The translations under genes and the position numbers were made by a program. A stretch of 64,000 nt of DNA from contig JACMZG010001908.1 in assembly GCA_018340805.1 (NCBI GenBank), forward strand, positions 45,825,117-45,889,116. Direction: 5' to 3'. Shown here in pieces: positions 48,150 to 58,959 of the stretch. Each line of letters opens with the position of its first letter. The first letter of the stretch is position 1. The notes below the pieces were generated by a model, which searched no databases, was not told where the DNA came from, and saw nothing but the letters and a program-made list of their open reading frames with translations. The DNA is from Microvelia longipes (lineage: Eukaryota; Arthropoda; Insecta; Hemiptera; Veliidae).

Positions 48150-48333
48150 CTGATTTAGCATAATCGGGTCAGTCAGCGTAAACTAATTTTCTGACATGAT
48201 TTGCGTCACATTTCCGGGCATGAACCATGACTTCTATGGCAGGCTTCATGACCGGAATTGTGACACGAATCATTTTAGATGTCCCTAATTGCACAAAAGT
48301 AGTTACGCTGGCTGACCCCTTTTGCTAAATCAG
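48150..48333. mobile_element. 184-bp foldback MITE
   Basis: Ends ctgatttagca and complement, followed by 'gggtcagtcagcgtaa' paired with 'ttacgctggctgacccc'. Inner arms 'catgatttgcgtcacatttc' and 'gacacgaatcat' also pair, so almost the whole element folds back. No target duplication is evident. Confidence 0.85.
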
Positions 48334-48719
48334 GTAACTTCAATTAAATGAAGCGAACACTCCAATTGTTCAAACCTGGAGCCCCGGGTTCGAACCACAA
48401 TGCCATCGATAAATTTGAATGTCTTATTTATACTGTATGAGTATATTACTACAAAATAATTCTGACATGAAGGTCCACAAGCCGGGTGAATTTCCTTGGG
48501 AATCACGCTTCTTTGGTCAGCTGTCCGTTTCATGCTCAAATTTTGCTCATATAGTCTACAGTAGACTACCTAATTTTTTGTCAATTTTTTTATGTTTTTT
48601 TGTTTTTGTTCAGAGAGGACAATATAAATTCCTGTTTGAATAAATTTCACTCACTTATATTCATAATTGTAAATTCGTGAAATGTTGGATACTAAAACGT
48701 TTATTTGAACTTGTTGCAG

Positions 48720-48951
48720 ATGTGAAGTCCGTGCAGGACCTGAATATACTCTCCGTTCACAGTCGTTCCAAGTCTCGAATCTATTCGAATCCATAACATG
48801 GTTCTACAGGGATGAATCCTGTTCACATTCGTTGTACTCTATTGCTGTTAGTGGCAGGTTTAGCCTGAGAGGAAGATCCTGGTTAACCCCTGGAGCTACC
48901 AGGATCGACTACGCACCACACTCAATTATCATCACCCCCTATACCCAGCAG
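48720..48951 (+). CDS. APCDD1-like protein, single internal exon
   Basis: The 232-base exon is bounded by a good acceptor (tttgaacttgttgcag, ending 48719) and donor (cagcag|gtaaac at 48951/48952). It is open in one frame: one base completing an upstream codon, then 77 codons with no stop; a second frame is closed. The peptide starts CEVRAGPEYTLRSQSF. It continues through 'ITWFYRDESCSH', 'YSIAVSGRFSLRGRSWLTPG' and 'ATRIDYAPHSIIITP'. This matches the order of conserved features in APCDD1 domains: C-E-V-R-x-G-P-E, R-S-x-x-F, F-Y-x-x-x-x-C, Y-x-x-x-x-x-G-x-x-x-L-R-x-x-S-W, G-x-T-x-x-D-Y. Vertebrate APCDD1 is a membrane-tethered Wnt-signalling inhibitor with two such domains (family knowledge). 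GC content is clearly above the surroundings. No neighbouring exon was found, so large repeat-filled introns are likely. Confidence 0.9.
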
Positions 48952-49335
48952 GTAAACACTCTTATTTCTTTAAGTAGTTGTAAATAAATGTTTAGCCTCA
49001 TAATATTCCACTTAGTGAAATAAGGGCCATCTTAAATTAATATTTAAAATTTAGACAAACCCAATAGGAAATAATTTTTACAAAACCTATCAGAATCTTT
49101 ACTGTCCCCTCTAGTGGGGTAGATAACGATTCTTACTAAACCAGAGATCGCAGAGTCGGGACTCGGACTGTGATCTTAGTTTCCACTATAAATAAATATA
49201 AGTAAAATAAGTCACCAAATTTTTTTACACTTTGTAGTTGGGTAATTCCATCTGGGGATTTTTAAAATTATTGCCTTTATTTGATATTTTTAAATGTTAT
49301 TTTTTGGCATTAAAATGGTAAGAAATTTTCTTCCT
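48952..49335. other. Probable intron of the APCDD1-like gene
   Basis: Begins with the gtaaac donor. No further exon is recognised. Confidence 0.5.
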
Positions 49336-49339
49336 TGTT

Positions 49340-49645
49340 GATCTGGTGCAAGCGCTAGTACGAGCACTTGCTGGATCCTAGCTGAGGTTTAATGATCTAT
49401 TTCTGGCTAGACCATAACTAAGGTCTAATGCAAGCAATAATATTATCTTGTATTAGACCAGAACCAAGGTTTGATCTTGATCTATTGCTTGCACATGCCT
49501 GTACTTAACCAGTACTACCAGTGCAATCAACTAGTACCGTTGCTTGCATTCGACCTAGGTTAAGGTCTAATGAAAGAGATAGTTAGCAGAACCAAGAACT
49601 AATGCAAGCAATATTACTAGCTCTTGCAGACCATAACCAAGCAAG
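49340..49645. repeat. Complex degenerate tandem repeat
   Basis: Units around 'ggtctaatgcaagcaat', 'gaccagaaccaaggttt' and 'gaccataactaagg' recur five to six times in both orientations over about 300 bp. There is no ORF of note. Confidence 0.7.
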
Positions 49646-50454
49646 AATAAAGATTTATTGAAGGAAACATTGTCTGAATTTCCGCTGCTACTCCTCTGTG
49701 GAACAGGTTTGTTTTAGACAGGATTGTATACTGGCGCATTACGACATCATGTATTGACCAATTGACACAGTCATAAATATAGGTTAAAGAAGTCAATATA
49801 CCTCTAACTCCTCTCCAACAATAAATCATACTTTGTAAAAAAAATGTCGACAAAAAAACCTAAAAGGAGAAAAAATGTAAAAAGTTGTAACTGGTTATCG
49901 ATCCACGTGACATATATGATATATTAACACAATATAAAACAAAAGGTCAGAACTTGGCCGGGTAACAACTGGTCTTGTTCATTCCATACCTCCCCCTACT
50001 CCTACTCTTCAGACATGTTTTTTTTAAAAAAAACATTGCTAACAGATATTGTTGAAAGTTTCCAAAACATGCAAAAACCACTCTCGAGCTCTTGATATGA
50101 CCTACCTATAATATACGCCAATTGGAAGAGGGTCAAAGGAGGAGGGGGAGTGATAAATGTATTTGATAAAACAAAATTAATTTATTTGGTAAAAGATTTT
50201 CTTATAAGAATAGAGCAAATAATTTTATGTTAGCACATCGGATCTCGTGGTGATCCGCTCTCCTTGCTGATCCGTCCAAGTAATACAAATAAAGTTCTTG
50301 AGTAATATTTATGATCCTGTATAGCTATCTCACTATACTCAGCGCCTGTAGTACTACGTGGAGCAGGCGCTCTAAATAAATGTATAATAAAAAGCTATCT
50401 TGCTATCTTTTTATTGAATGTAATTATATATCAATGAATTAGTAATTCATTGAT

Positions 50455-50545
50455 GAAGTTCACTGCCTTGTGATGATGATGTTCAGTTGAACCTGTTCCA
50501 GGGATATTTATATCAACAGCGAGTTCCAGGGGTAAATGATTTTTT
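50455..50545 (+). repeat. Decayed PLE terminus with hammerhead remnant
   Basis: 'ccttgtgatgatgatgttca', 'gttgaacctgttccagggat' and 'atttatatcaacagcgagtt' align with the 12.3-kb terminus (cctgctgatgatggcgtttg, gccgaaaccggtccagggat, atttatatccaacagcaag). CTGATGA has become GTGATGA and GAAAC has become GAACC, so it should be inactive. Confidence 0.7.
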
Positions 50546-50734
50546 AAATTAATAATTTATAGAAAAATATAATCATCTATTATCATCTATATAATCATTA
50601 TCTCTATAGTCATTGTCTAATCTAAATCATGCGAGGTAACCAAAGAAGTAAATAACCAGTTGTTTAAACTAATGATACATTTCCCGTACAGTCTAAAATT
50701 CTCTAATCCTATATACTTAGTTGTTAGTTTTATT

Positions 50735-51590
50735 TATGTATACCGTAGGTATATAGGAAAAGTATTTTATTCACAAAAAATCCTAAACCGGAGGTCTCCA
50801 GCATTATCCGTTTCAGGTGTTTTAAGGCCTCCAAAGTGATTTTCACAAATTTGTCTGTCTGTATGTGTGTGTGTCTTTTATCATCGCAGCTCCCAGTGTT
50901 TTTATACTAGAGACTTGAAACTTCATAAACCCGCAATGACGACTCAACAAAAATTTAGAAAGCTCATAAAACACGGAATAATGATACGATCGGATCGGAT
51001 TGAGATTCAGCACGTATGTAGCTATGTATAAGAATAACATACGTGCTGAGTTTCATCTCATTATCAGCATTAGTTCAATTTCTATCAAATGACTGTGTAC
51101 GTTTTTTTTTAATTGTAAAAAATCGAAAATTAATAAATTTGATTTAGTTGAAATTCAGTACAAGTGTATACGATCACGATATGAATAAGTACACCAAGTT
51201 TCGTTTCAATACTACAAGTATATCCATGTAATTAGTTCGATCATAAAAGTTAAGCAGCATCGAGAGTGGTCAGTGCCTTGATGTGTGATCGCTAGGAATG
51301 TAACAAATGTTTACTATTATGTATTACTACTAGTTGCAGTATACGGGATACAGTATACTGGTTCAGTATACGGGATGCAATATACTGGTTGCAGTATACG
51401 GGATGCAGTATACTGGTTGCAGTATACTGGTTCAATATACGGGATGCAGTATACTGGATGCAGTATACGGGTCCAAAGTAAGGAGAGCATGCGTAGCGAA
51501 TCCGATGTGATGAGAGATAAAGTTCTAAGGAGTGTTGAGAAGTTCTGAGGTGCCCCGTACCTGATTTTGATATAATTCTTGGGTGTTTAG
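50735..51590 (+). repeat. R repeat, the most complete copy
   Basis: Head 'taccgtaggtatataggaaa' (about 50741), 'ggaggtctccagcattatcc', 'tttatcatcgcagctcccag', 'ttcaatttctatcaaatgac', 'agagtggtcagtgccttgat', then tail 'gagcatgcgtagcgaatccg' and 'gaagttctgaggtgccccgt'. It sets the order used to orient the other copies. A GTATAC-based minisatellite (51335-51475) sits inside it. Confidence 0.7.
51335..51475. repeat. GTATAC minisatellite, 13-14 bp units
   Basis: About ten alternations of 'cagtatacgggatg' and 'cagtatactggttg'. The + frame ORF here (M-Q-Y-T-G repeats) is the translated repeat. Confidence 0.9.
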
Positions 51591-52689
51591 CAGTTACCCG
51601 TTACGTTCACTGATTTTCCAAATACTTCTAAGTAAATTTGAAGTGTTCGAACCTTTAGAGTTTATAAACTAACCCTTAACAATGTAATGCAAGTAAACAT
51701 TAAAAGCTAAAACCAATACTATGTTATACAATTTATAAATTACAAATATATACTCTATGTAATAAAAGTTAAACTAGTAACGATAATGAACTTTGGTTCA
51801 TTATTTATATTTAGGAGGAATAGGTCTTATAGAATTAATAAAATTACTTAGTCTTCTCATGCTTCTGATATAATTTTATCATTTTCAAGGCGTGACATAA
51901 TAAATAAACAAAATATAAAATTTACCTGGTTGTTTATATAGATAGATTTTTGAATAACAATTACAGTATCAGGCTTTTGTTTCCCACCCACTCCTCTTAA
52001 ATATAAATAATAATTGAAAATAAAGATCCCAAAAATGTTTCTCTATAAATACTTTGGGTAATATCAGTTCTGATTGGTTAGCTTATTAGCCTCTGTTTAT
52101 TTAAATTATCCTGTATTTACTTGTTAATGTAGTTAATTATGTTTTAACATTTATTTCTACTGTTAAAACACATCGATGGGTAATTTATTCAGTTATATTT
52201 TATTTATATTATTTTCATTTCCCTTTTATGTTTCGTTGTTTCTCTCTTATTAATTTGCTTTTTTGCGACGTAAACAACTCAACAAAACCTAATTAACATC
52301 GTTTTTTGTATCGGACGTTCATTTGGTAACAGAAAACATGGTTTACGCACTGTGTGCTTCAGTGCCTCCGTTTAATTACTTTTTTCAGCATTTATTCTGT
52401 GTTTTACAGAGCACGGTCCCGCAATTACTTAGCTATATAGTATGGTGAAAATCGAGAAAAGTTCTTCTATTGCCAACAGCTAACTGAGTATTTTTAACAA
52501 TTAAAATTAAATGTACAGTACAACCTGGCCTGGGCAGTGTTGCCATACAGGTGAAATTGTCTAAAAATTTTTCATCACAAACATTTTACAAGCCTTAAAA
52601 CCTTATTTTTAAGTCATTCATTTTTGCTTAAAATTACGAAAAGCCTATGATTAACATTAAAACGAGAGGCCCTTGGCCTCTTTGCCGCA
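51591..52689. other. AT-rich stretch without a gene
   Basis: Nothing recognised. Confidence 0.45.
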
Positions 52690-52845
52690 CCGCAGTCTCG
52701 GCGCTTCGCGCGTCCCTGTTACCACATGGTTGGTTGTATTTTATCAGTCCGTTAATATACTGGCTTATATACGTGGCATACTGCCACGATATAAGCGTAT
52801 TTCAGATGTATTAGTCTGAAAACGTGATTTTTTTTTATATTATGT

Positions 52846-52881
<36 letters not shown>

Positions 52882-52885
52882 TATC
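52690..52885. repeat. Second copy of the 2.7-kb repeat, followed by (AC)n(AT)n
   Basis: Aligns with 2690-2880 ('atacgtggcatactgccacg', 'gtctgaaaacgtgat') and ends in (AC)n(AT)n at 52849-52880. Poly-C runs follow at 52901-52945. Confidence 0.65.
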
Positions 52886-54350
52886 CTTGAACATGGGACC
52901 CCCCCCCCTATTTTAAACAATCTACCTTTCCTTACCCCCCCCCCTTTATTACCCCAATCTTATAAGCTCATTTTACTTTGAAATTTGTTAAAAAATAAAA
53001 AGCATTTAACAGTAATAGTTTATTATAAATTGCACCAAGAATATAGTGATAGACTGTTGATTTTATAATGAAACCGTTTTACAGTGTTACTTTTACCATC
53101 CCGAAGTATTTTATTTCATCATAAAGTGTATTGGTATATTTAACTGAATGAATTGTTCTTTTTATAGAAAAATGTTTAAGAAAATGTTGCAGTTATATGA
53201 ATAGAAAAAGTAAAAATTTTATCTTAATTTTTATGAGTTGGAGACTAACTTTAAACAAAAGAGTTAAATGCATTTAAATAATGGCTTTAGTTTGATAAAA
53301 GATTCAGAACAACGGTTACACAATGAAAAAAACAGTTCATATCTTTTATTTTATAGAAGAAATTATAATAGGTCAGCTCACTTATATTATCAGTTTTAAG
53401 GTATTTGCTTCTATGGGCAAAATGGAATGAGATATTGGCAATAAGAAGATGGAATTTAAAAATAGGAGTTAAATTCCAAAAATAAACATCTAAAGATGTC
53501 CATTTACATACGTGCACATACTATTGATTTTATAAGTTTATTTTTGTAAAAGGTTAAAACAGGTACAGGATGGTACTTCTCAATTGTGCGCATACTTTTA
53601 ATTTAGTCATTGGACATATATCTGAGGTACAGCTACTTGCAATGAAGAGAGTTAAAAAGAATTTTTAACTTAACTTGTCAATTTATCACAGGGTTCTATA
53701 AACATTTACCTGTAAGCAACCATGTGATTCTTACTTATTTTGTTAAGCCAGGTAAAAGAAAAAAAATACTTCGAAAACTCTGCAAAATACCTTTTTTACT
53801 TTGTTTCATTTATACTGTATGTATATAGGAAAATTATTTTATCTACTCACGGCAGCAAAATTAGCCATTACTGGACTGTTTTTAAGCTGCAAAATGTCAT
53901 TTTACCTACTCTGTCAAACAATACGGGAAATATTTTAAAACAGTACGCAAAATGTTTCAAAACAGTACGCAAAATGTTTTGGTAATTAAAAAAAGTACTA
54001 GGGAGTTATGGATCATTTAAATAACATGGGGAAACAAGTCAAAACTCCCTAGGCGGGAAAATGAATGAGCGAAGGTTATTATTTTACAAATTATTGCGTG
54101 AATTTCGGTATTGTTTTATTTTGTAAACTATGATTTATTCTAGCTTGTTTCTAGTATGTAACTTTCTTTATTGTTACTTAAAATTACGATATTATTATTA
54201 AATGTTTAACATTTAACATTTGTTTATCTAATAATATATAATGTTTTGGAAACAAATTGGCAACACTGATAATTTTGGCATTAAATTAAATTAGTTACCA
54301 GCTGTTTATGAATCGACAGATTTTGTATTTCATGTTGTTATATTTAGTTT
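52886..54350. other. AT-rich stretch without a supported gene
   Basis: An R head-like motif, 'tgtatgtatataggaaaatt', is at about 53816. 'actagggagttatgg' (about 53998) and 'aaaactccctaggcggg' (about 54040) are an imperfect inverted pair of unknown origin. Confidence 0.4.
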
Positions 54351-54428
54351 AAGTATATAAAGTTACAAAAATAGAACGTTATCAAAAACTAAATCTGTAA
54401 ACTAAAGTTAAGTTACTATTAAAACATA

Positions 54429-54614
54429 ATGAGTGAGAACAACAGTGAAGTGAATAAAGATACAAACATTGGTGACATTGACGAGTTATTGGACCACACT
54501 CCACCTGATATTGTCAGCGTTGCATCTACTTCAAAGCAGTCTTTACTGCCTGTAAAATCTCGCAGCAAGTATTTAAATAATCTCTTGTGTATTTTTTCTG
54601 CCGTTAGTAGATAA
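54429..54614 (+). CDS. Possible first exon or transposon ORF start, unknown protein
   Basis: An ATG ORF with coding-like composition, starting MSENNSEVNKDTNIGDIDEL. A TATA-like 'gtatataaag' lies about 75 bp upstream (54352-54361). The first ~47 residues are acidic and Ser/Thr/Pro-rich, like disordered N-termini of nuclear or transposase-derived proteins. A weak donor, 'gcaa|gtattt', follows 'KSRS' at about 54568. After that the frame looks non-coding and stops at the edge of a MITE. No family is recognised. It could equally be a chance ORF. Confidence 0.4.
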   Translation: MSENNSEVNKDTNIGDIDELLDHTPPDIVSVASTSKQSLLPVKSRSKYLNNLLCIFSAVSR

Positions 54615-54798
54615 AATAGTATATGCTACTATGCAGCAAAGGAAACATTGCAGACTCGTGCAATTAATTACCTGCCTCGGCTTACGCCTCTGCAGGTAAT
54701 TTCCATAGCCCGCCCTCGCCTTCGGCTCGGGGGCAAATTTATAAGACTCGTCTGCAAAATTCCATTTTGCTGCCTAGTAGCATAATATACTATTGCAT
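54613..54798. mobile_element. Foldback MITE with GC-rich centre
   Basis: Ends aatagtatatgctactatgc and (right) 'ctagtagcataatatactatt' pair almost fully; 'gcagactcgt' pairs with 'agactcgtctgc'. The centre (54670-54735) is GC-rich with 'gcctcggcttacgcctctgc' and a ctgcaggtaat/attacctgc hairpin. There is no ORF. Confidence 0.8.
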
Positions 54799-55085
54799 GT
54801 AAAAAAATTCGAAACCGATATTTCACCTGAATCATCTGTTTAAGAGTTTTTTTCGAAGACCTCCTGAGTAATTTCCTGTCTATAAGTGTGTGTTAATTCC
54901 TATCGTAGCTCCCAGTGTGTTAATGCTTGGAAACGTAAAACAAAAATCATTAATAAATCAGCAAACATTTCGACAAATCTTATATAAGACCAAGGAATTT
55001 GCTCAGCATCATCTCATAGTAAGCATTAATTCAGTTTTAATCTAGTTAAAACCGTGACATGCATACAAGTTTTGAAAATCCCGTA

Positions 55086-55116
55086 TACAACTTAATCCTA
55101 ATAGGATTAAGTTGTA
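55086..55116. repeat. 31-bp palindrome at a SINE insertion edge
   Basis: Arms of 15 bases around a single central base: tacaacttaatccta-a-taggattaagttgta. It sits immediately left of the SINE B head. Confidence 0.92.
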
Positions 55117-55118
55117 TT

Positions 55119-55358
55119 AATCCTATAGGTCGTTAAGGCGTTAGTCTTTACACTGACCTTTGACACCCACGGAGGTCTGGGGTTCGCATCCCTGGTTACA
55201 CTCTCAGTTTATAGAAGATTATTGCTTAGATAAATTATCGCCAACTTTAGAATACACTTTGAGCGTAATGGTTGCTTAACCACCCATGGTGGTTCCCGCA
55301 GGGGTTATCCCTGATGAGCCGAAAGGCTCTAAACGGGCATTATTATTATTATTATTAT
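55119..55358 (+). mobile_element. SINE B, + copy inside an R repeat
   Basis: A-box-like 'taggtcgttaaggcgttag', B box 'ggggttcgcatccc', the body shared with 33022-33270, then 'gatgagccgaaaggctctaa' and an (ATT)n tail. Confidence 0.9.
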
Positions 55359-55600
55359 CCTATATGGCATAGTATATCCTACTATTCAATAAAGTAGTAT
55401 ACTAAGTTTAAGTTGAACTGGATTCCGGAGTACAGGGAATATAACAGAATGTTTTGCCTGATAATGAGCGAAGCTAGTTCATAGACGTAATGTTGGTGAT
55501 TCCACATCGAACAAAGCGAGTCAGAAGTAGTGAGGATGAGTATAGCGAATTTTATATTATGACGAATATCCCGAGGTACCCTATACCCTATTTGTCATTG

Positions 55601-56437
55601 TTCATTTGGAAGTATTTCTCCTAAATGTAATTAATAATTTAAAATTGAGGTCCTTATAAAGTTTTTCAATTTATTTGAATTGAGAGCAATTTGAAACTTT
55701 CATAATGCCATTGCCAAATAAATAGTTTTAGAATTTTATAATTATGGGGTTATAAGAATTTACAATCAGAAGGGAATAAAAGAGTACTTTTCTTCCTCTT
55801 GTAGAGGAAGGAAAAGTAACACTTAACTCCTGCTGTATCTACTTAGAGTGTAGTAGCTAGTGGGAGTAAAATAGACTTGGTAACCAACGCAACTACTTTA
55901 CCATCTATAGCTCTCAAAGTTATAAGTTCGATCCTCACAGAGGATAAAAATAATTCAAAACTTTTACATGAAACATGTAGACCTTGACAACTAAATTTCT
56001 GTTTACGATAAACGGCAATATTATTTAGCAGATATTTAATAATTGTAATTGAAAGATCATTGAAAGATAATCACTGAACAATGCGTATTCGGCTTTTAAA
56101 AAAACAATGTATTTAAAAACTACGGTCTTATTTAGCAAGTTATTAAAAAATAAATAGTGATTGTTTTAAATGACTGTTGTTAATGATTTGCATATTTTGT
56201 TTCTAATAAAATAAATTAATTAGTTATCAAACATAACCAAATAATAAAGTAGTTATAAACTAGTTATAAAATTATTATAACTATAAATAATTAGTTATAT
56301 TATAAATAACAGCTTAAAATAAAACGGTAAAAAGATTATTTAATAATAAGAAGACCCTGTGTTAACACTTGGTATAAAACTATAGATCGAGAAACACCGA
56401 TCGAGGAGCTTTTAAACTTTATTGAGGAGGAAAGCTG
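55601..56437. other. AT-rich stretch with a tRNA-like fragment
   Basis: 'ataagttcgatcctcacaga' at about 55921 is B-box-like; no cloverleaf can be closed. 'tacttttcttcctcttgtag' / 'aggaaggaaaagta' at 55785-55815 resembles an R head. Confidence 0.4.
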
Positions 56438-57066
56438 CAGTATATCGACGACTTTAAAAATCTTGACAGCTCAGTTTAGGCACCACCGATTCTACAAAAA
56501 AAAATCCCTACAAAAAGGCAGCGGGGAAAAAACTTTGTAAACAAATCAGGTTATGTTACCCGTGTTTTCTTGGCGATGTTTCTACATTTCTTTTGTGTAG
56601 TTTAATTATTTAGGAAGTATGCAAATGTGAAAAAAAATGAATTGTGAAGGGAAATAATAAGTGTACTCATATGTTTTTACATTAAAAAAGAATTGTATGT
56701 TTACTAGTTTTGACAGCTCTTAAAAATTGCTGCATAAAAGGCAGCCTTGAAATAAAAGTTTCAGTTATGCTTTTATTTACTTAAGTTATAAAAAAGAATA
56801 TTTGAGTGCAATAATAATGTTAACAGTCCAACACAAACACAATTTACAGAACACACACAACACAAAAACTCACAAAACGATGTAAACACAAAAAGAACCA
56901 CAAACGAAGTGAACGAATGCCGGGAAGGAGGTTATTTCCCTACAGGGGTTATGGAAGTAGGGAATTTTTTTTCTCTTTCAAGAGAGGGGTTGGCAGCGGC
57001 TACTCTGATTGGTCGATCCCCAAAATGCTTATGACCTTGGGGATTTTTAAACTTAACGATACACTG
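56438..57066. mobile_element. 629-bp MITE (family X), copy 2
   Basis: Ends cagtatatcgacgacttta and ...taaacttaacgatacactg match the ends of the 36894-37297 element. The interior aligns in reverse ('gccgggaaggaggttatttc', 'ggggttggcagcggctactc', 'attggtcgatccccaaaatg'). It is longer by a central stretch around 56600-56870. There is no ORF. Confidence 0.78.
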
Positions 57067-57211
57067 TATGTACAAAATTAATTATTGTCCAATAAATCAA
57101 AAGGTTACCTTAAACTAACATAAACTGCAATGGTCTACTATGGCATGCAGCTATTTTAAAACTTGCTGTTTGATAATATACTATTTTTCCTCCTCTAGGT
57201 AAAACCCCTCG

Positions 57212-57357
57212 ACTCTCAGTTTATAGAAGTCTCTCAGTTTCGATAAATTATCGCCAACTTTAGGAAACACTTTGAGCTTAACGGTTGCTACTACCACCCG
57301 AGGTGGTTCCCGCAGGGGTTATCCCTGATGAGCCGCAAGGCTCTCGGGCATTATTAT
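57212..57357 (+). mobile_element. SINE B, 5'-truncated copy
   Basis: Starts at 'actctcagtttatagaagt', lacks the tRNA-like head, and ends in 'ctgatgagccgcaaggctct' / 'cgggcattatt'. 5' truncation is expected of LINE-driven retroposition. Confidence 0.85.
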
Positions 57358-58959
57358 ATCCTTCGGCTTTAGCTTCAGGAACCAACTTGATTGCCGAAAA
57401 AACAAAAAATCGCTTAAACCCCATTCGCAAGTTAACAATTTGAAGGGTTCGAAGTGGTGAGAGAACAAAGAAATAGCATCAGCTCGAATAGCATTCAGCA
57501 TTACTATAAATTATAACTTATAATTATATATTTTAACAAAAGTTACTTGTAGTGTGCTATTTTACATCATGATGCTATTTAATCCTTTTTTTCTTCAAGT
57601 TCAATTTTTTATAAGTTTATTATTTGGTTATAAAGAGAAAAGGAAATGTCATATTGCTCTAAAAGCAAATAAAGCTCTGTTTCCTCAACTGAACAATGTC
57701 AATAAGTTTTTAGTGCACTTTTCTTATTTGCTCTTGCAAAAGTTAAACTACTTCTATTTGTTTTATCTGTATTTACTTGTTTATTTTTTCATTTACCTTT
57801 ATCACATACGTGATACTTTTAAATTGTATCTTCATATTTACGATTATAACATTCTCTACGATTATATAATTGACTATGTCATAGCGAATAACTTAGATAA
57901 CAAATTACATAAAAGAGGTAATAAGGTACTCAATGAATGCTTAGAGTTGCACTTTCAAATTCCAGTCGCAACCACTCTGATACTCCAAATTCTATCCCTA
58001 AATTTTAATCCTTAAAAATGAAGTTCAACATTGTCATGACTTTTGAAAATGGTCATTACTCCTTGATCATTATTTGTTTGTACTATTACAAAAATATTGT
58101 AATTTCAGTAACTTTAACGTTTAATTGGAGGGAACTATCAAAATGATCGAAAGCCGAGAACTATGATTTACTTTCTGATTAAGAGTGAAGTATTGCTAAT
58201 CCATCTTGAATGTTCCACCCAGTATATTTTAGGTCTGAAGTACAAAGAAGTCAGGCGCCGATCTCCGCAAGCCAGGTGCATTTTTTTGAAATTCGCTTGC
58301 TTCCTTACTTTGCACTTCAGTCCTTCCTCAATTTTTAGGTTATACTTGGCAATCTAGAAATATTCGTTTGTAATTTGTTTCAAAGTAAAATATTTTTAAA
58401 GTTTAGCATAAACTGATCCTTGTACAAGTGTCCAAAATTTTGTCTAGAGCTGATAAAGCGAAACTGAACATTTTGTACACCCTATTGGTTAAACAGGCCC
58501 ATTTCCTTAGAAAATTACAGAAAGGTGTAACAGTGGTAGTGTTCAGACTTTGAAGCATAAATCAAAAATATGAAAACAAGCATTCTAGATGAAATGCACC
58601 CAGCTTACGGACCACGTCCCCATAATTATTTGGTAGTTAATAATAGTCTGGAACCAAAACACAAGCCTGGGGCTCACAGGCTTGATTCGACTCACAGACC
58701 CCCCCCCCTCCCTCCCCTCTCCAAAAACATCGAAAACGATAATTCTAGCATTTAGTAATCAATAGAAAATGGCGTCTATGACTTCTGTTTATCAATCGTA
58801 ATTTAGGTTTTACGGTTATTTACCACGGTTTATATGGTTATTGTTGTCTTAAAAGGTATTATCTAATCTGAACCAGTTTTCATTTCGATTCAGGGTCCTA
58901 AAAAAGTGAAAACGATCCCTTCCTCAACATACGTTCGTATGTTAAGGTTACCACGGCTT
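57358..58959. other. AT-rich stretch with R-tail and foldback-arm fragments
   Basis: 'gggttcgaagtggtgagaga' (about 57437) is an R tail motif. 58250-58330 ('cgcaagccaggtgcattttt') is one arm of the 15.6-kb foldback family. An ATG ORF from 57569 to 58015 (about 148 aa) is Phe/Leu/Tyr-rich with no recognisable domain and is judged unlikely to be a gene. Poly-C at 58700-58720. Confidence 0.4.

Larger units (their letters stand above)
54800..55600 (+). repeat. R repeat copy split by SINE B
   Basis: Starts with 'gaaaccgatatttcacctga', then 'cctatcgtagctcccagtgt' and 'ttcagttttaatctagttaa'. SINE B interrupts at 55119-55358. The tail follows: 'aacaaagcgagtcagaagta', 'tgaggatgagtatagcgaat', 'tatcccgaggtaccctatac'. 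Confidence 0.68.

Noticed and set aside
48370..48410. 'ccccgggttcgaacc' tRNA T-arm-like sequence
   Set aside because: No A box at the right distance and the T stem does not pair.
49340..49645. CRISPR-like appearance of recurring short units
   Set aside because: Units are degenerate, in mixed orientation and not separated by unique equal-length spacers; this is eukaryotic minisatellite DNA.
51285..51548. 87-aa ORF with M-Q-Y-T-G repeats
   Set aside because: Translated GTATAC minisatellite inside an R repeat.
55900..55945. tRNA-like GTTCGATCC sequence
   Set aside because: Only the B box is present; stems cannot be paired into a cloverleaf.
57569..58015. ORF of about 148 aa, Phe/Leu/Tyr-rich
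   Set aside because: No domain, composition matches T-rich non-coding DNA and there is no promoter or splice context; kept only as a remark.
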